Source: Dryomyza anilis (Eukaryota; Arthropoda; Insecta; Diptera; Dryomyzidae). From it: a stretch of 64,000 bases of DNA. Location of the stretch: the NCBI GenBank assembly GCA_951804985.1, contig OX638132.1, positions 47,302,800 through 47,366,799 on the forward strand, given 5' to 3'. The notes beneath the pieces are model-generated. The model did no database searches. It was not told the origin of the DNA and was given only the letters and a program-made list of their open reading frames with translations. Shown piece by piece: positions 1-11,402 of this stretch (its first letter is position 1; every line of letters begins with the position of its first letter). A program made the translations under genes and the position numbers.

Positions 1-475
1 CTCATGCGTTGAATTTACTGCTGCCCCACACAGTGTGTTGAGCATTAGCGTCACAGCAAAGAATAAGGCCAGTCTCCTTAAGATCACAGTACTCTATGAA
101 CTCAACAATTGCCTTTGGCGGAGGAGGCAGTAGTGAGTCATAGGGGAAGTGGCCTGAGGCGACAATCAAATGTTTCCATCCACTATCGCTTTCATAGCTC
201 ACTTTGGCTGCCACCAGGTCTTGCGCACAGAATTGGGTTAACTTGGTGACAGCAAAGTGTTTCGATACTATAAGACAGCTTCTAGGCTTTGCGGCTTGCT
301 CATCGTATAGTATGGTTTCACCACGTAGTTCACTAAGACCTCAGATGCGTTTGTTATACACCCATGGTTCTTGAATGGTTGTGATGTGAGGTAAAGTATG
401 CAACATGGAGAGCCGCTTACCTAGTAAAGCAGTAGCCGCTTTAGAATGTTGCAGATTAATCTGAGTAAATATCAT
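1..475 (-). pseudogene. LINE ORF2, N-terminal APE endonuclease (partial)
   Basis: Conceptual translation on the minus strand, starting near 475, gives an apurinic-type endonuclease N-terminus: a QINLQHSKAA-like start, then IQEPW, and LCCDANAQHTVWGS near position 30-70. These resemble the early strands and the N-Q/E-P-W and D-A-N metal-site motifs of the EEP endonuclease in LINE ORF2. One in-frame stop lies near 340. The uninterrupted piece from 214 to 2 starts at an internal methionine. The domain nicks target DNA to prime reverse transcription. The rest of ORF2 would lie left of the window, so its state is unknown. Confidence 0.75.
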
Positions 476-512
476 GACAGGATAATTAATTCGTTTCTCA
501 TCATGTGCCTAT

Positions 513-1296
513 TCATTTGGAATTGATTCGGAATTTGATCCGTCCAAAGAATAAGTTTAGATGACTGTCGTACTTAGATAACATGACATCTAACAACTTC
601 TGGTCTAAGCCAACAACCAGGGTTGAGCCCTCCTTATCCTCCGGACCTCGCTCTGGTTTATGGCTATAGATTTTCCATCCGTTGGTTTCGATGCCCTGGT
701 TCTGAGCACGTAGGCAGACAAACACTTCCGCTGTTTTCCTGATAGGACCAGGTATCCAGCATATTGCTCGCCTGCGTTTGGGTTCGACTCCGCTGAAAAC
801 AGCGAATCGCGATTTGCCCAAAGGGGGGATTTTAGCAACGGCTAAAAGAGAAAGCTCCAGCGTCGCCTTTAGCCTTTTCAGCCTCTTTGCGATCTTTCGC
901 TTTATTCTTCCTTCTCCTACTCACCTGGGCATCGGACAACCTGACCTCTGTATTCAGAGATCCGGGTCCGGTCTCCAATGGAAGTTTAGCTTCCACTTGA
1001 GCGTCGGTCTCTCTAGGATTAGATGCTGGTAAGACACCACTTTTCTTCGATCGACCCATGTTTCCAAATACGTGACAGAAAGGAGCCCTGAGAGGAAACA
1101 ACACTGTCGAGCAGCCATACAGTGGAGGATTAGTCGTAGGCATAGCCGAACCGACACTTTCCTCTACTTGTATGGGAACCGCTGCGATGTCGTTATCCTC
1201 CTCTAGATTCCTAGCTGTCTCATAAATTTGAGAGATGGAGGGGCACGATAAACCCCCTGCTACAGGAGTAGAAAGGTTCATCGTACCAGGTACCAC
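513..1296 (-). pseudogene. LINE ORF1 (DUF4780-like), internally deleted
   Basis: Minus-strand ORF1 in two frames. Positions 1296-832 encode the N-terminal low-complexity part, including a basic RRRKNKAKDRKEAEKAK tract. Positions 821-513 encode the C-terminal part with the pattern CWIPGP and a VGLD motif seen in insect DUF4780-type ORF1 proteins, presumably nucleic-acid binding. Compared with ORF1 of copy 2 (34822-36192), roughly residues 190-345 are missing; the junction lies at about 835, where AGCAACGGCT runs straight into AGAGAAAGCT. The native ORF1 C-terminus, about 19 residues past LSKY, is kept here and lost in copy 2. Confidence 0.75.
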
Positions 1297-1328
1297 GGTT
1301 GCGTGGATTGAAGTCTCCAGAATCCTTA

Positions 1329-2008
1329 AAAATATATTCTATACATTTACTATAAATTCCCCTGTATACAAAAATATGTATCACTTAAAGTTAATTGTTT
1401 TTATAAAAATTTAATTAAAATTGAATATATTATATTAAATCTTAAAATTAACAGCCCTATTAAAATGCCTCTAATTATGAAAACATAATTTTCCTTTAAA
1501 AACAGCTAAGGTTTGTTTATATTTTTAAAATAAAATGTTTAGCGTTTTTAATAATAAAAAAATAATGTCCAATTTAAAATAATATTCGAATGTATATGGA
1601 AAACTTGTCAAAAAGCCACCAATTTGTTAAAGCTGTACACCGAAAAAATTACTGTAGCAAATTATATACATTTTATGTCTTTGTTTTGAAAAAAATTATT
1701 TCTACTATATTTTGTTGATTTTTTAATATATTTGCCTTTATTTGTCTTATTTTTAACTACACCATGTATTGAACATTCGTTCTCTACATATTGCACAAAC
1801 TGTATTGATGTTTTGTTTTTGCTTTCATTTGAATTCGTGTGGGATCACTGACGAACAAATTACGAATGGTCGTCCCTCGTGCAGGTAAAAACAAATTCTT
1901 TAGTTTCATATTGCAGAAACTGGTTTTGTTGTTGTTTTTTTTTTTTTTTTTGGTTTGCACACAAAGGATGACTGCGAAAGAGGTATATAAATAAACCAAT
2001 AAAAAAAA
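1329..2008. other. AT-rich non-coding stretch
   Basis: Nothing recognisable apart from homopolymer runs, including a 19-T run near 1932-1950. The short minus-strand frame at 1784-1999 is low complexity and is not supported as a gene. Confidence 0.5.
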
Positions 2009-2417
2009 GTCAAGCAGTTTTAAGGACGAGTTATTTCTACGTTTTTTTGACCCTTACTTATTTTTTGCCCGGCGAAGTATAAAAATTCGAAATTTTGATG
2101 AAACATGATGTTAATTAAAGTGTCATTTTGCACACATATGTAAAGTAAATATATAAGTGTTTGCTATCATTGAAAATAAGAGATTTCAAGGAATCATGAA
2201 TATCTCGCCCTATACATAATGGATCAACATTTGTTATATGCAGTTCGATAGATTGCTTTGTTACGTGTCTGCCCCCATCCGAAATGCATGTGATTTTTTA
2301 GATTACTTTAATTAAAAAAACTCAGAAAAATACAGTAAAATTTTTGACCACTTGAATAAGGCCAGTTCAAATTAATGATGAAAAACACCGTAAAGCATGG
2401 ATTTTTGAAAACTTAAG
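2009..2417 (+). repeat. Dispersed repeat, left arm of a 3.3-kb inverted pair
   Basis: This unit matches 5041-5358 in inverted orientation. Shared blocks include GCAGTTTTAAGGACGA, the stretch with CCCGGCGAAGTA, ATATCTCGCCC, GCAGTTCGATAGATTGCTT, CTGCCCCCATC, CCGAAATGCATGTGATTTTT, CACTTGAATAAGGCCAGTT and a terminal GATTTTTGAAAACTTAAG. The left copy is about 90 bp longer, mostly from AT-rich sequence between about 2080 and 2200. The arrangement looks like a long-armed fold-back element or two opposed copies of one repeat. Confidence 0.7.
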
Positions 2418-2431
2418 TCCGTCCGTATATA

Positions 2432-2443
2432 CGTCTGTCTGCC

Positions 2444-2512
<69 letters not shown>

Positions 2513-2525
2513 GTGTGTCCGTCTG
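2432..2525. repeat. (GTCT)n microsatellite
   Basis: About 20 near-perfect tandem GTCT units, with GTCCGTCC-like variants at the left edge and GTGTGTCC at the right. It directly follows the 2009-2417 repeat unit. Confidence 0.95.
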
Positions 2526-3096
2526 TTTAAACCACGATTACAGAAAAACGAACAAAACTAGATCAATGAAACTCCCAATTTTGGTACTTATATACACGCT
2601 GTCTAAACAAGACGAGTGGGGAATGTTAAGTCTAATGGCGGGAGTTTAAGACGAACAGGCCCGACTATGGAATACTCTACACCTTGGGATATTAATAAGA
2701 GATATATAATTGTATAGCTAAATTTTAAAGTTCTTAATTATGCTGAACTCACTAATTCTCAGAATATTATTCACATATAAAAAATGTACGTTTTATATCT
2801 CTATAATTCAAAGAAATGGATAAAAAAGGTATAAAAACATACCAAAGAATATAGAAATAGGAGGATATGCAGATTTTTCATGCTAATATTTCATAGATAA
2901 GATATAAATAATTTATTGTGTAATCTTCAGATTGTTGTAAAAAAAAAGTTAGAACAAATATAATTAATTTAAAAAAAAAATACACTTCCGATATCCATAT
3001 AGACTATAATAACGATATAATTCTGGATAAGACAGGTATAATCGATAATCTTAGGATTTTCGAACTATTATAGTTTACACTCCGCACACTCATTTT
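2526..3096. other. Non-coding, AT-rich
   Basis: No open frame or family match is visible. The stretch from 2530 to 2690 is less AT-rich, ending in GGCCCGACTATGGAATACTC. This kind of sequence follows GTCT repeats in some fly dispersed repeats, but that is an impression only. Confidence 0.4.
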
Positions 3097-3568
3097 GGTG
3101 CAGTACTAGATGCAGCAAATATATGGATACACTCTAAAAACTGTGTTTAAAATTACTACGGAAAAGTTTGTAATTGTTAGTGTAAATTTTCGAATTTTGT
3201 GCACTTATACGCAACTGTGTGTGTAAAAAGCGGATTACACAATTATTGTTTAATATTACATCTATTTACATATACATTTTTAAACATTTAAAACAACACA
3301 AAATGTTTAATTATGATATGTCTAATGTTTAAAATTAAACACGCGTAGTACATTTACAATTCATTTGTTTAAGAATACAGACGTTTTGATACATTTTACA
3401 CATCTTGTTAAAACTTGCGAAATTTTGAACTTATTTTGCTTAAATAAGATAAATTTGTTATTTGTGGCGCAAGGTTTTCTGCGTCTATTATCGAAATGAT
3501 AAATTTATTCTTTTCTTTTGTTTGAATTATAAAAATAAAAAAAATACCAAAATAATGAAAAATAATGA

Positions 3569-3645
<77 letters not shown>

Positions 3646-3742
3646 TTTTTTTTTTTTAAAACTAAAAAATTTGAAAAAACTCGGCATTTTCGGAATCAAC
3701 ACTGCAAATGTATCCAATATTTACTGCAACTTTTACTGCACC
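3097..3742. mobile_element. Possible TIR element (about 646 bp)
   Basis: Sequence at 3097-3137 (GGTGCAGTAC...ATGGATACA) is repeated in inverted orientation at 3704-3742 (TGTATCC...TACTGCACC), with several mismatches. The interior is AT-rich and contains the (AT)n tract at 3572-3641. No target duplication was found, so this may be a decayed non-autonomous DNA transposon or a plain inverted repeat. Confidence 0.4.
3572..3641. repeat. (AT)n microsatellite
   Basis: About 35 uninterrupted AT dinucleotides. The alternating Tyr-Ile frame on the minus strand is an artefact of the repeat. Confidence 0.97.
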
Positions 3743-3810
3743 ATGTCAAAATTTTAATTTTGAAGGGCAGTGTTATTATTAAAATATTTTTTAGTTTGCT
3801 GGATATTTTA

Positions 3811-4180
3811 ACGTGTGTCGACCAAATGAGTGTCGACCAAACGTGAGTCGACCAAACGTATGTCGACCAACGTGTGTCGACCAAACGTGTGTCGACCAAA
3901 CGTGTGTCGACCAAATGTGTGTCGACCAAACGTGTGTTGACCAAACGTATGTCGACCAAACGTGTGTCGACCAAACATATTGTCGACCAAATGTAGCTGT
4001 CGACCAAACGTACTGTCGACTAAATGAGCTGTCGACCAAACGAATGTCGACCAACCGAGTGTCGACCAAACGTGTGTCGACCAAATGAGTGTCGACCAAA
4101 CGTGTGTCGACCAAACGTGTGTCGACCAAACGTGTGTCGACCAAATGTGTGTCGACCAAACGTGTGTCGACCAAATGAAC
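3811..4180. repeat. 15-bp minisatellite with SalI site, 24 copies
   Basis: Twenty-four tandem units of the consensus GTCGACCAAACGTGT. Almost every unit holds the palindrome GTCGAC (SalI); one unit has GTTGAC. The last bases alternate between ACGTGT, ATGTGT, ATGAGT and rarer forms. Copies 12-15 (about 3970-4030) are 16-17 bp, which shifts the phase in the middle of the array, and copy 4 is 13 bp. Because 15 is a multiple of 3 and the unit has no stop, long frames stay open on both strands; these are not genes. Confidence 0.95.
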
Positions 4181-4189
4181 ATATCCCAG

Positions 4190-5040
4190 CTGCACATTTA
4201 TTATCATATTCTGTACTGTTTAACACTCTCTTTTAAGGATTTTTAAATTTAAAAGTTGACTTTTTATAACTTAATCCTTGTTTTTATTATCCCTGATAAA
4301 CATATTGGATAAATGTTTTAATTTAATTGTAGTTTATTGCAAGAACAATTTTTGGTTAGTTTGGATATCATCAGTTTGTTTTTGTAGACTTTTCAACAAG
4401 GACCTTTTAAAATCTCTAAAATAAAAAAAGTTTAACAGAAAATTGAGTATTCTTTCTTTTTTCATCATAGCGCTTTTTAACATTGGTCAAATTTTATCTT
4501 AGATCAAAAACATTATTTGGTTTCTTATGCTTTCTAAAAAAAATAAGGTAACATTACGCAGATGAACATCGAAATCTCATAATCTCTTGTCGAATTAGTG
4601 TATACTTAAATGTGGTTTTTGATACCTAAATCCGCTGAATTTGAATGCAACCAAGTCATGCCCACAGTTAAAATAAAATATTTCATCAATTCCATGCCGT
4701 CCAACATAAAATAAAAACGTAATGGGCATCATGGATAAGACTAACAAGGATAATATAAACAAGAGATAAAAAATTTTAACTTTTTTTTAATTACAAAACC
4801 TTTGTAGAGTGTGTTAAACGAAAGAGAAAATGCTTGTGAATGAACAGTTAACAATAATAGTGAAGCTGATGACAAATGATACTTTATTTTTAAATTAATG
4901 CAGGCAGGATTTCAGTATCCTTGATTAAAAATATTTTGATTGAGGTACTTCTATAATTGGTAACGTGGACTACTTTTAAATTAATTTGAAGAATGGGCTT
5001 TTAAAATAATAATAAAAATAGCCACTCTTTAATTTGTTGT
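4190..5040. other. Non-coding, AT-rich
   Basis: No coding potential or known element was recognised. A short imperfect inverted pair surrounds 4655-4735 (ATGCCCAC and GTGGGCAT-like words), which is too weak to call. Confidence 0.4.
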
Positions 5041-5358
5041 ACTTAAGTTTTCAAAAATCCTTGGTTTACGGTGTTATTTAAGTGGAGTAAAATGTTACTG
5101 TATTTTATTGATTTTTTTTATTAAAATAATCGCAAAAATCACATGCATTTCGGATTTTAATTTTTAGGATGGGGGCAGACGCGTAACGCGTAAGCAATCT
5201 ATCGAACTGCATTCAACAAGGGCGAGATATGAGCCAAAATTTGACTATTAAAAACTGGCCTTATTCAAGTGGCGCGCAGTGTACTTCGCCGGGAAAAAAT
5301 AAGTAAGTTCAAAAAAACGTCGTCCTTAAAACTGCTTACTTAAAACATGACTTTTGAC
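5041..5358 (-). repeat. Dispersed repeat, right arm of a 3.3-kb inverted pair
   Basis: Inverted copy of 2009-2417. In this arm the block around CTGCCCCCATCC reads with ACGCGTTACGCGTCTG on the minus strand, a small internal duplication absent from the left arm. Between the arms lie the GTCT, AT and SalI-minisatellite arrays. Confidence 0.7.
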
Positions 5359-6131
5359 TTGCGGGTCAAAGTAAAAAAAAAAAAAATTAAAACTTGAACC
5401 AGTCTTGCCAGATTGGTTATAAATTTTGGATAAGTTTTATCATTTAAAAGATTTTCAGTAATGTTATCTATCAAAAAAATATAACAAAAGTACATGTTAC
5501 TGAAGAAAAAAAAATACTATTGGAGATTTGCGTAAAAGTCCAATTTTCAAAAAAAAAAAATGAAAAAATGGAAAAAAATCGACTTTACAATTTTATATTT
5601 ACTAAATCACTTGATATATTTAATTTTATGATTTATGTGTTAATTGTTTATGAAATTCCCATACAAATATTTTGATTTCAGGATAAAATGTACAATATAT
5701 GTATAAATATGTAAAGTGAAGTCTTCAAAAATTTAAATAAAAAATCTTGTTCATGTCTATATCTTTGAAACTAATCGAGATATTTTCTCATGTAAACACA
5801 TTTTCTTTAGATATGAATGTTAGCTTTTCATAAACAAAAGAACTTTAAAAATCGGATAACTTTTTGATTTTTTAATTTTTGAAAAGTTGTTCAAAAAAAA
5901 ACTCTCAACTTAACTGAACCATGTAAGATACAAAGTCCAACTTTAAAACTTAAGTTCTCTCAAATTCTCTCTGTACAACACTTTTCAAATATTTAAAATC
6001 GGTGGAGTGATTCTGAATTGTGAAAATACTGAATTTCACCACTGTACGTCTGTCCGCTGTCATGAGTAACGAAAAATGAAAAATGCTTTTACGAAACAAT
6101 ATGCCATTATTTTTGTAATATATGTACATTA
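5359..6131. other. Non-coding, A-rich
   Basis: Long A-runs and AT-rich sequence. The 76-residue minus-strand frame at 5950-6180 overlaps the fold-back element and shows no family features. Confidence 0.4.
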
Positions 6132-6993
6132 GGCCGGGTTTGTCTCCATACAAAAAAAAAATTTTGAAAGTCCGCCCCAAAATGAAAGATTATCTCGTAA
6201 AAGTATCAGAAACAAAAACAATACTTTTTTTAGAACCCGCCAAAAACCGCCGAAACCGTTTATTCATTATAGCTTTGTTATTTGATGTCCGATCATGAAG
6301 TTAAAATTGTCTCAGCGGTTAACACATTTGTCCCATAAGTTGAATTGAACTCCGAGGTCACCTTCGATGATTGACATCACTTTTTTTATACTTCTACCCC
6401 CTAAATGCAACATTTTCTCATATAATTAAAGATCTCAAAAAATTATTTAATTTTGCGGTTGAAAGTATTTAGTTAATTTCATAATCAAAAAAGTTACAAA
6501 AAACTCGTTTTTAAGTTAAGACGTTATTGAAAAATAATATATAAAATTGTATTTTTATTTGAGGTTCTGTCCTAAACCTAAAGCTTACATCGAGAAAATG
6601 TCGAAATCAAAAATGAATCCTCTAAAAACCGCCAAAATCGTTTTCACTTAAACACTACATTTGTAACTTTTTTGTTTATCCGAACACTTTCAACGGTAAA
6701 GTTTTTACGAGACCATTTATAATATGACAAAAAAATTGCATTTAGGAGGGTAGAAGTCGGAAAAAACTAACATCACTTGTTGAAGGTGACCTCGGAGGTC
6801 AATTAAACCTATAATATAAGACAAATATATTAACCGCCAAGATATTTCCAACGATGTATAAAACTATATGATCGGATATCAGATAAAAAAGATATGACGA
6901 AAAAAACAAAAAAAAATATTTCTGACACTTTTACAAGGTAAGCTTTCATTTTAGGGGCGGACATTCAAACATTTTTTTTATCGACCCGGACTT
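6132..6993. mobile_element. Fold-back (long-TIR) element, about 860 bp
   Basis: The two halves are imperfect inverted copies. The left end GGCCGGGTTTGTCTCC pairs with the right end ATCGACCCGGAC. Further inside, GTCCGCCCCAAAATGAAAG pairs with CTTTCATTTTAGGGGCGGAC, then CGAGGTCACCTTC with GAAGGTGACCTCG, and CTTCTACCCCCTAAATGCAA with TTGCATTTAGGAGGGTAGAAG. The arms are about 400 bp and meet near 6540-6620. No protein is encoded. This is the form of a non-autonomous fold-back transposon; the family is unknown. Confidence 0.7.
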
Positions 6994-9047
6994 TACATTT
7001 TTTTTTTTTGTGATCGAGTTTTTACGGAAAGAGAATAAACTGAATTCGTGGATGTTGTACAACAAGATGATTTTAAATATGTTTTAAAAAGTAAACTGAA
7101 ATTTCTAGTATAAAAATGAATTATACAAGAATTAGTTTTTGTATGGTTTTGTATTAAAAACTAGGATTGAAACCATAACCGAAATCGATATCAGTTTAAT
7201 ACCGATTTATTTTGAAAACTGAAATAAACAGATAACCAAAGCCGATATAAACGGTTTCGGTTTTATACCGGTTTTAAAACGGATTTCAAAAAGTACAAAA
7301 CAGACAGAAACCAATTATTTTATAGAGAATCCCTAAAGTAAAGGACATGTTTAAATGTCATTAAATAAAATCTCGGGTTTCCAAAATAAAAACTTCCCGT
7401 TCAAATGTTCACATGTTGTTTAAAAAAATCCCAGAAATTTGCCTGAAATTTGTTAGTCTTAATTCATTTGTGTGCCGGATAAATCGATTTTAATACAAAA
7501 AACAGGGGCAACTCTAAGCACAAAATGGACAAATCTATTTAGGGTGTGTGCGAATTAGACTAAATTGTACAACTTTTAATCTGATCTAAATTCGGTAACC
7601 GGTAATTGTTATAGTCCGTAATCAATTGATTACACTGTTCTAAAAATTGAGGGTTGTTGGCCTAATCTGAAATGAAACCTATAAATTCTGGTTGATTTCG
7701 GTCTCCTGATTCTTGCTGCGTACTCAGAATTTTCCCTATACGTCGAGATTTTGCATAATATCGAGTCAAAGTTGCAAATTTTTGGTACTTTATATCGCAT
7801 GTTATCGCACGATTTCGCCATGTTGCAGATGCAAACTTTATTACAAAATAAAAAAATTAACCTTTCCCTACAGATAATTGGCAAAAAAAATCTGTGTCCA
7901 GATATTAGTTTTTGAAAAAAATCAAAATGAAATTTGTGTTACCAAAAAAGTGTGTCGAGAGAGTAATTTATCACAATTCTCCAAGCTCTCTTGAAAAACA
8001 TTTAAATATTAGTTCGCAATGTGTTTGCTGTCAAAATTTCGAAAAAATGTTTTAAACTTTATCGTACTGATATTTTTCGGAATATGTTTTAAAATTTGCT
8101 TATGAAATATTTGATTAAAATGGAGCGAATTGCACTCAGAAATATACAATTTCATACATATTTAATGTAGTGGTGCTAGATGCAAAATCAAACAAAATTC
8201 TTATCATCTGATGTACGCATTATGGGAAAACATGATGGGGAAAATTGCACTCCGTAATCTCCTGATGTTTATCTGATTCGGCAGGCTTTAATGTGTTAAA
8301 AAAAATCAAATATACATCCGTCGTCAACGAATGCTTCTGAGCGACTGAACTGGAATTTTTGAAAATTTGACATGAACAAAAATAAAAAATGCGACACCCT
8401 ACAGCTACTCTTTATCAAAATTAAATTTATAATATTATATGGACGCAGCTGTAATTGTAATAGGTATTGAACATTTTATTTTAATTAATGACAGATGATG
8501 CAACACTGAAAGAAGAGAGTGCGATGAGAGTACGGAGTAACAAAGTAAAACAAAACCTGACATAAATATAATTCGTTGTTTTGTAAAAAAAAATTACATA
8601 GAATTATCCAAAAATTCTGTATTTTGTGAAAAACATGTTATTTTTGTTAACACCAATCTTATATGATCTTATTCTATTTATAAAATGGACAAGTTAACAA
8701 AAAATGTTATTGCAAAAGAGTCAAATGAGTTATTAATATTTCTTTTTTAATTAATAACATTTATTATAATATACATTAATCGTTTACATACAAAGTATAC
8801 AATAGTAAATGAAAATATTAATATTTAAATCATTAACTAAATGCTATGTTCTACTGTGCGCAGTCGACTTCAACTGTACGCATTGAACCCCAATAGAAAC
8901 TAGAAATTATCGACCAATTCTTTAATTTATTTAGTTATATTTAATTAAAAATAAATGTGATACATTTAAAAATTTCTGGAGAACAAAGCAGCGTCGACCA
9001 GCTCGCATGAAGTCGCACGATCGACTGATAGCTTCCACAGGCCACAC
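6994..9047. other. Two kilobases with no recognised feature
   Basis: AT-rich, with no frame above 84 codons and no terminal repeats that could be paired with confidence. The ORF at 7630-7884 has no recognisable domain. A local cluster of ACCGGTTTT/AAAACCGG words occurs at 7150-7290. Confidence 0.4.
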
Positions 9048-10484
9048 CAGTGTTGCCACCACCATTTACGTATTTAGCTCAAAATCTAATAAAAAAAAAA
9101 GATCAATTTACACAAAAAAAATCATTTTTTTATTTACTAAACAAAGAGAGAATTAAAATATGTTTACATTTATTACAGTCATTGATTACATTTAATTTTT
9201 ATATGTAAAATACATAAAAAGTTGGTACAAATAATCATTTCCAATTCTTCGAATGAATTGGAATGAATTTATCTATTGGTTCAAAATTTTCGTAACCATT
9301 ATTACAAATACCTTCTTTTGAAAAAACAAATGATACAATAGTATTAGTATTTAAATTATTTCTTTGGACAGTTATACAAAAATTTAAACTGCTAATTATT
9401 CGCTCCACGGAAGCATTTGAGTATTAAAAGTAAAGTTATAACAATTTTTAAATTTGGGAATAAAATTGTTTTAATCGAATTTTGAAAAGAAAATACTTTT
9501 GACCAATACAACTCTTGGTCTGAAATTGCATACAATCCTAATTCCGAAAAGTTAAGAAGAGCATGCTCCCGTTATTCCTTATCAAGATCTTCCATATTTA
9601 CAACAAGAAATGGATATCTGCTTTAATTGAAACCAAAGACTGCGATATCGGGATCAACAATATCTAAATTTTCGAAAATTTGATCTGTAAAATTAAAACT
9701 TTTTTTTAATCTGATTAATTACTTCTATATAGAAATTTCTGCAAGTTTCCATAATTTCAGTTTTCAAAAGTATAAAATTTTCGCCACCAATTTCGATTAA
9801 ACTGGCTTGCCTTAGTATTCCAGTGTAAACCTTATTATTTTCTATAAATAAGTTTGTATTGGTATGTTTAAATCCCTTATAAATTCTATTTTTGTATAAT
9901 TCAATAAAATTGTTTTTAACATGTGCTCAGACTTTTACTTATATGTATAACATTGGTCTTTCAGTTTGAAAAATCGTATTGAAATTAGTTTACAAACTTA
10001 AAGTATATGCCATAAATTCCATATACATTTTTGTAGATATCTCATCTAATGTTTCAAGCATGTATTCAGTTGTTTTAGAAGGTTTTTCAAATACCTCTAA
10101 TCACAAATATGATTTCAATGCATCATACTGTTCTAAAATTCTGCCAACACATGATTTCACCGAAGTGACAATTTTCAACGAGTGACAATTGGCGACAGTA
10201 TTCTATGAATGACTACTTTAAAATACTCTTGAATTTCTCTAAATTTTTCCTGCCGGAGGTAACTTCGATTGAAATGGAATCCTAAATTTCTTAGTAAATC
10301 CTCAATTTAAGTAGGTAATTTCAGACAAGCTTTTTTGTGTATTATATGACAATATTTCAGTGATGTTGACATATTAACGATAAAATAATATCTAAAAATG
10401 TAAAAACATTTTGGATAACAAAAAAGCTCAAAAAATACCAACAAAAAAAAACCCAACACCGGCTCAAAAATGGTGGGAACACTG
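9048..10484 (-). mobile_element. hAT DNA transposon, decayed
   Basis: The ends form a terminal inverted repeat: CAGTGTTGCCACC at 9048 and GGTGGGAACACTG ending at 10484. They are flanked by 8-bp direct repeats GGCCACAC (9040-9047) and GGTCACAC (10485-10492), with seven of eight bases matching. An 8-bp duplication and CAGTG ends are hallmarks of the hAT superfamily. The interior encodes a broken transposase on the minus strand. The length of 1437 bp is short for an autonomous element, so the 5' coding part is probably deleted. Confidence 0.8.
9235..10345 (-). pseudogene. hAT transposase C-terminal half, with stops and frameshifts
   Basis: Reading the minus strand across at least two frames gives a continuous transposase-like protein. 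Segments in order are LPTxIEDLLRNLGFHFNR (about 10345-10260), KIVTSVKSCVGRILEQYD (about 10170-10110), SKTTEYMLETLDEIS (about 10080-10030), TGILRQASLIEIGGENF (about 9830-9770), and a C-terminal block with a VERI-like motif followed by asparagine- and threonine-rich sequence ending at the stop at 9235. The last block corresponds to the hAT dimerisation region (the SSA-VER-FS type motif). Many stops and frameshifts show that it is long dead. The N-terminal BED finger and first catalytic Asp region were not found. Confidence 0.7.
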
Positions 10485-10641
10485 GGTCACACGCACTTAT
10501 ATTCGCTGCACTCGCTCTAACTCTAAAAATCCTCTCACCATTTCCGCTTCATCGATCTTCCCATCATCTAGCACCTTGCGTGCTGAGTTGGGCATTAGGC
10601 ACGGTTCTCTAGAAGAAATCATAAGTATGAGAAAAATGGAT

Positions 10642-11402
10642 ATAAAAAGTACAAATAGGATTATATTCATCATCATTTCTAGTTTAAAAATCCGTTTGAA
10701 CCAAAATCCATTTCCTTTTCTTAAGTTATCGTCATTTACATTCAATCTTAACGATTTTTTTCAATTTATCTCTATTTCTTATTCAAAATATATTTCACAG
10801 TGCGGCAAAATGGCAACTTTTTTAATTGAACTCCGATTTTTTTATATTGTGCTTCTATATGTTCTACTGATAAAATTTATACTATATTCTTATACACCTA
10901 CACGTGAAGTCGCACGATCGTTCAGATGCAAACTTTAAGTGTTCAGTGTAAATCATCCTTAGAATGTTCCCTATAATCGTTCCTTAGACAATAGAAACGT
11001 ACTATGAACGATTTCGCTACAAAATGACGAACCATATTTCTTATCCTTTGAACCCTTTGGGAGCCCATAGCGCCTAAACCAGACGTGTAGGGGTATAAGA
11101 ATATACAACACTTTTTATCAATAGACCATATAGAACAAAATACAAAAAATAAAAAAAATTGAAGTTCAATTAAAAAAAGTTGCCATTTTGCCGCACTGTG
11201 AAATATATTTGTAATAAGAAATAGAGATAAATTGAAAAAAATATATTTGTAATAAGAAATAGTGATAAATTGAAAAAAATCGTTAAAATTGAATGTAAAT
11301 GACGATAACTTGAGAAAAGGAAACGGTAGGATGGTTCAAACGGGTTTTTAAACTTTTTAAACTAGAAATGATGATGAATATAACCCTATTTGTACTTTTT
11401 AT
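10642..11402. repeat. Inverted repeat, arms about 260-320 bp
   Basis: 10642-10905 matches the reverse complement of about 11078-11402. Shared blocks include AAAAGTACAAATAGG, ATGATGATGAATATAA (inverted), GTTATCGTCATTTACATTC, CACAGTGCGGCAAAATGGCA and CACCTACACGT. The right arm carries an extra tandem copy of about 50 bp around 11205-11280. The 170-bp loop (10906-11077) has no coding content. It could be a fold-back MITE; no target duplication was found. Confidence 0.75.

Larger units (their letters stand above)
1..1328 (-). mobile_element. LINE copy 1, 5' part, cut by window edge
   Basis: This is a minus-strand non-LTR retrotransposon. Reading downward in coordinate it holds ORF1 (513-1296) and then the start of an ORF2 endonuclease (about 475 to the edge). 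It matches LINE copy 2 (33014-36433) closely until about 1328, where the two diverge, so this copy lacks the 5' end that copy 2 retains up to about 36433. Compared with copy 2 it lost about 490 bp inside ORF1, with the junction near 830-845, but it keeps the endonuclease that copy 2 has lost. The two copies are therefore complementary remnants of one family. The RNase H domain in copy 2 places the family among I/LOA/Outcast-type LINEs; the exact clade is not established. Confidence 0.85.

Noticed and set aside
3505..3717. Tyr-Ile repeat protein on the minus strand
   Set aside because: It is a translation of the (AT)n microsatellite.
3696..4236. Six overlapping frames of repetitive protein across the minisatellite
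   Set aside because: The 15-bp unit is a whole number of codons and has no stop in any frame, so all frames stay open by arithmetic. There is no start context or domain, and the phase slips would scramble any protein.
10411..10938. 175-codon plus-strand frame
   Set aside because: It crosses the right end of the hAT element and one arm of the inverted repeat; its composition follows those repeats and the first codons lie inside the transposon end.
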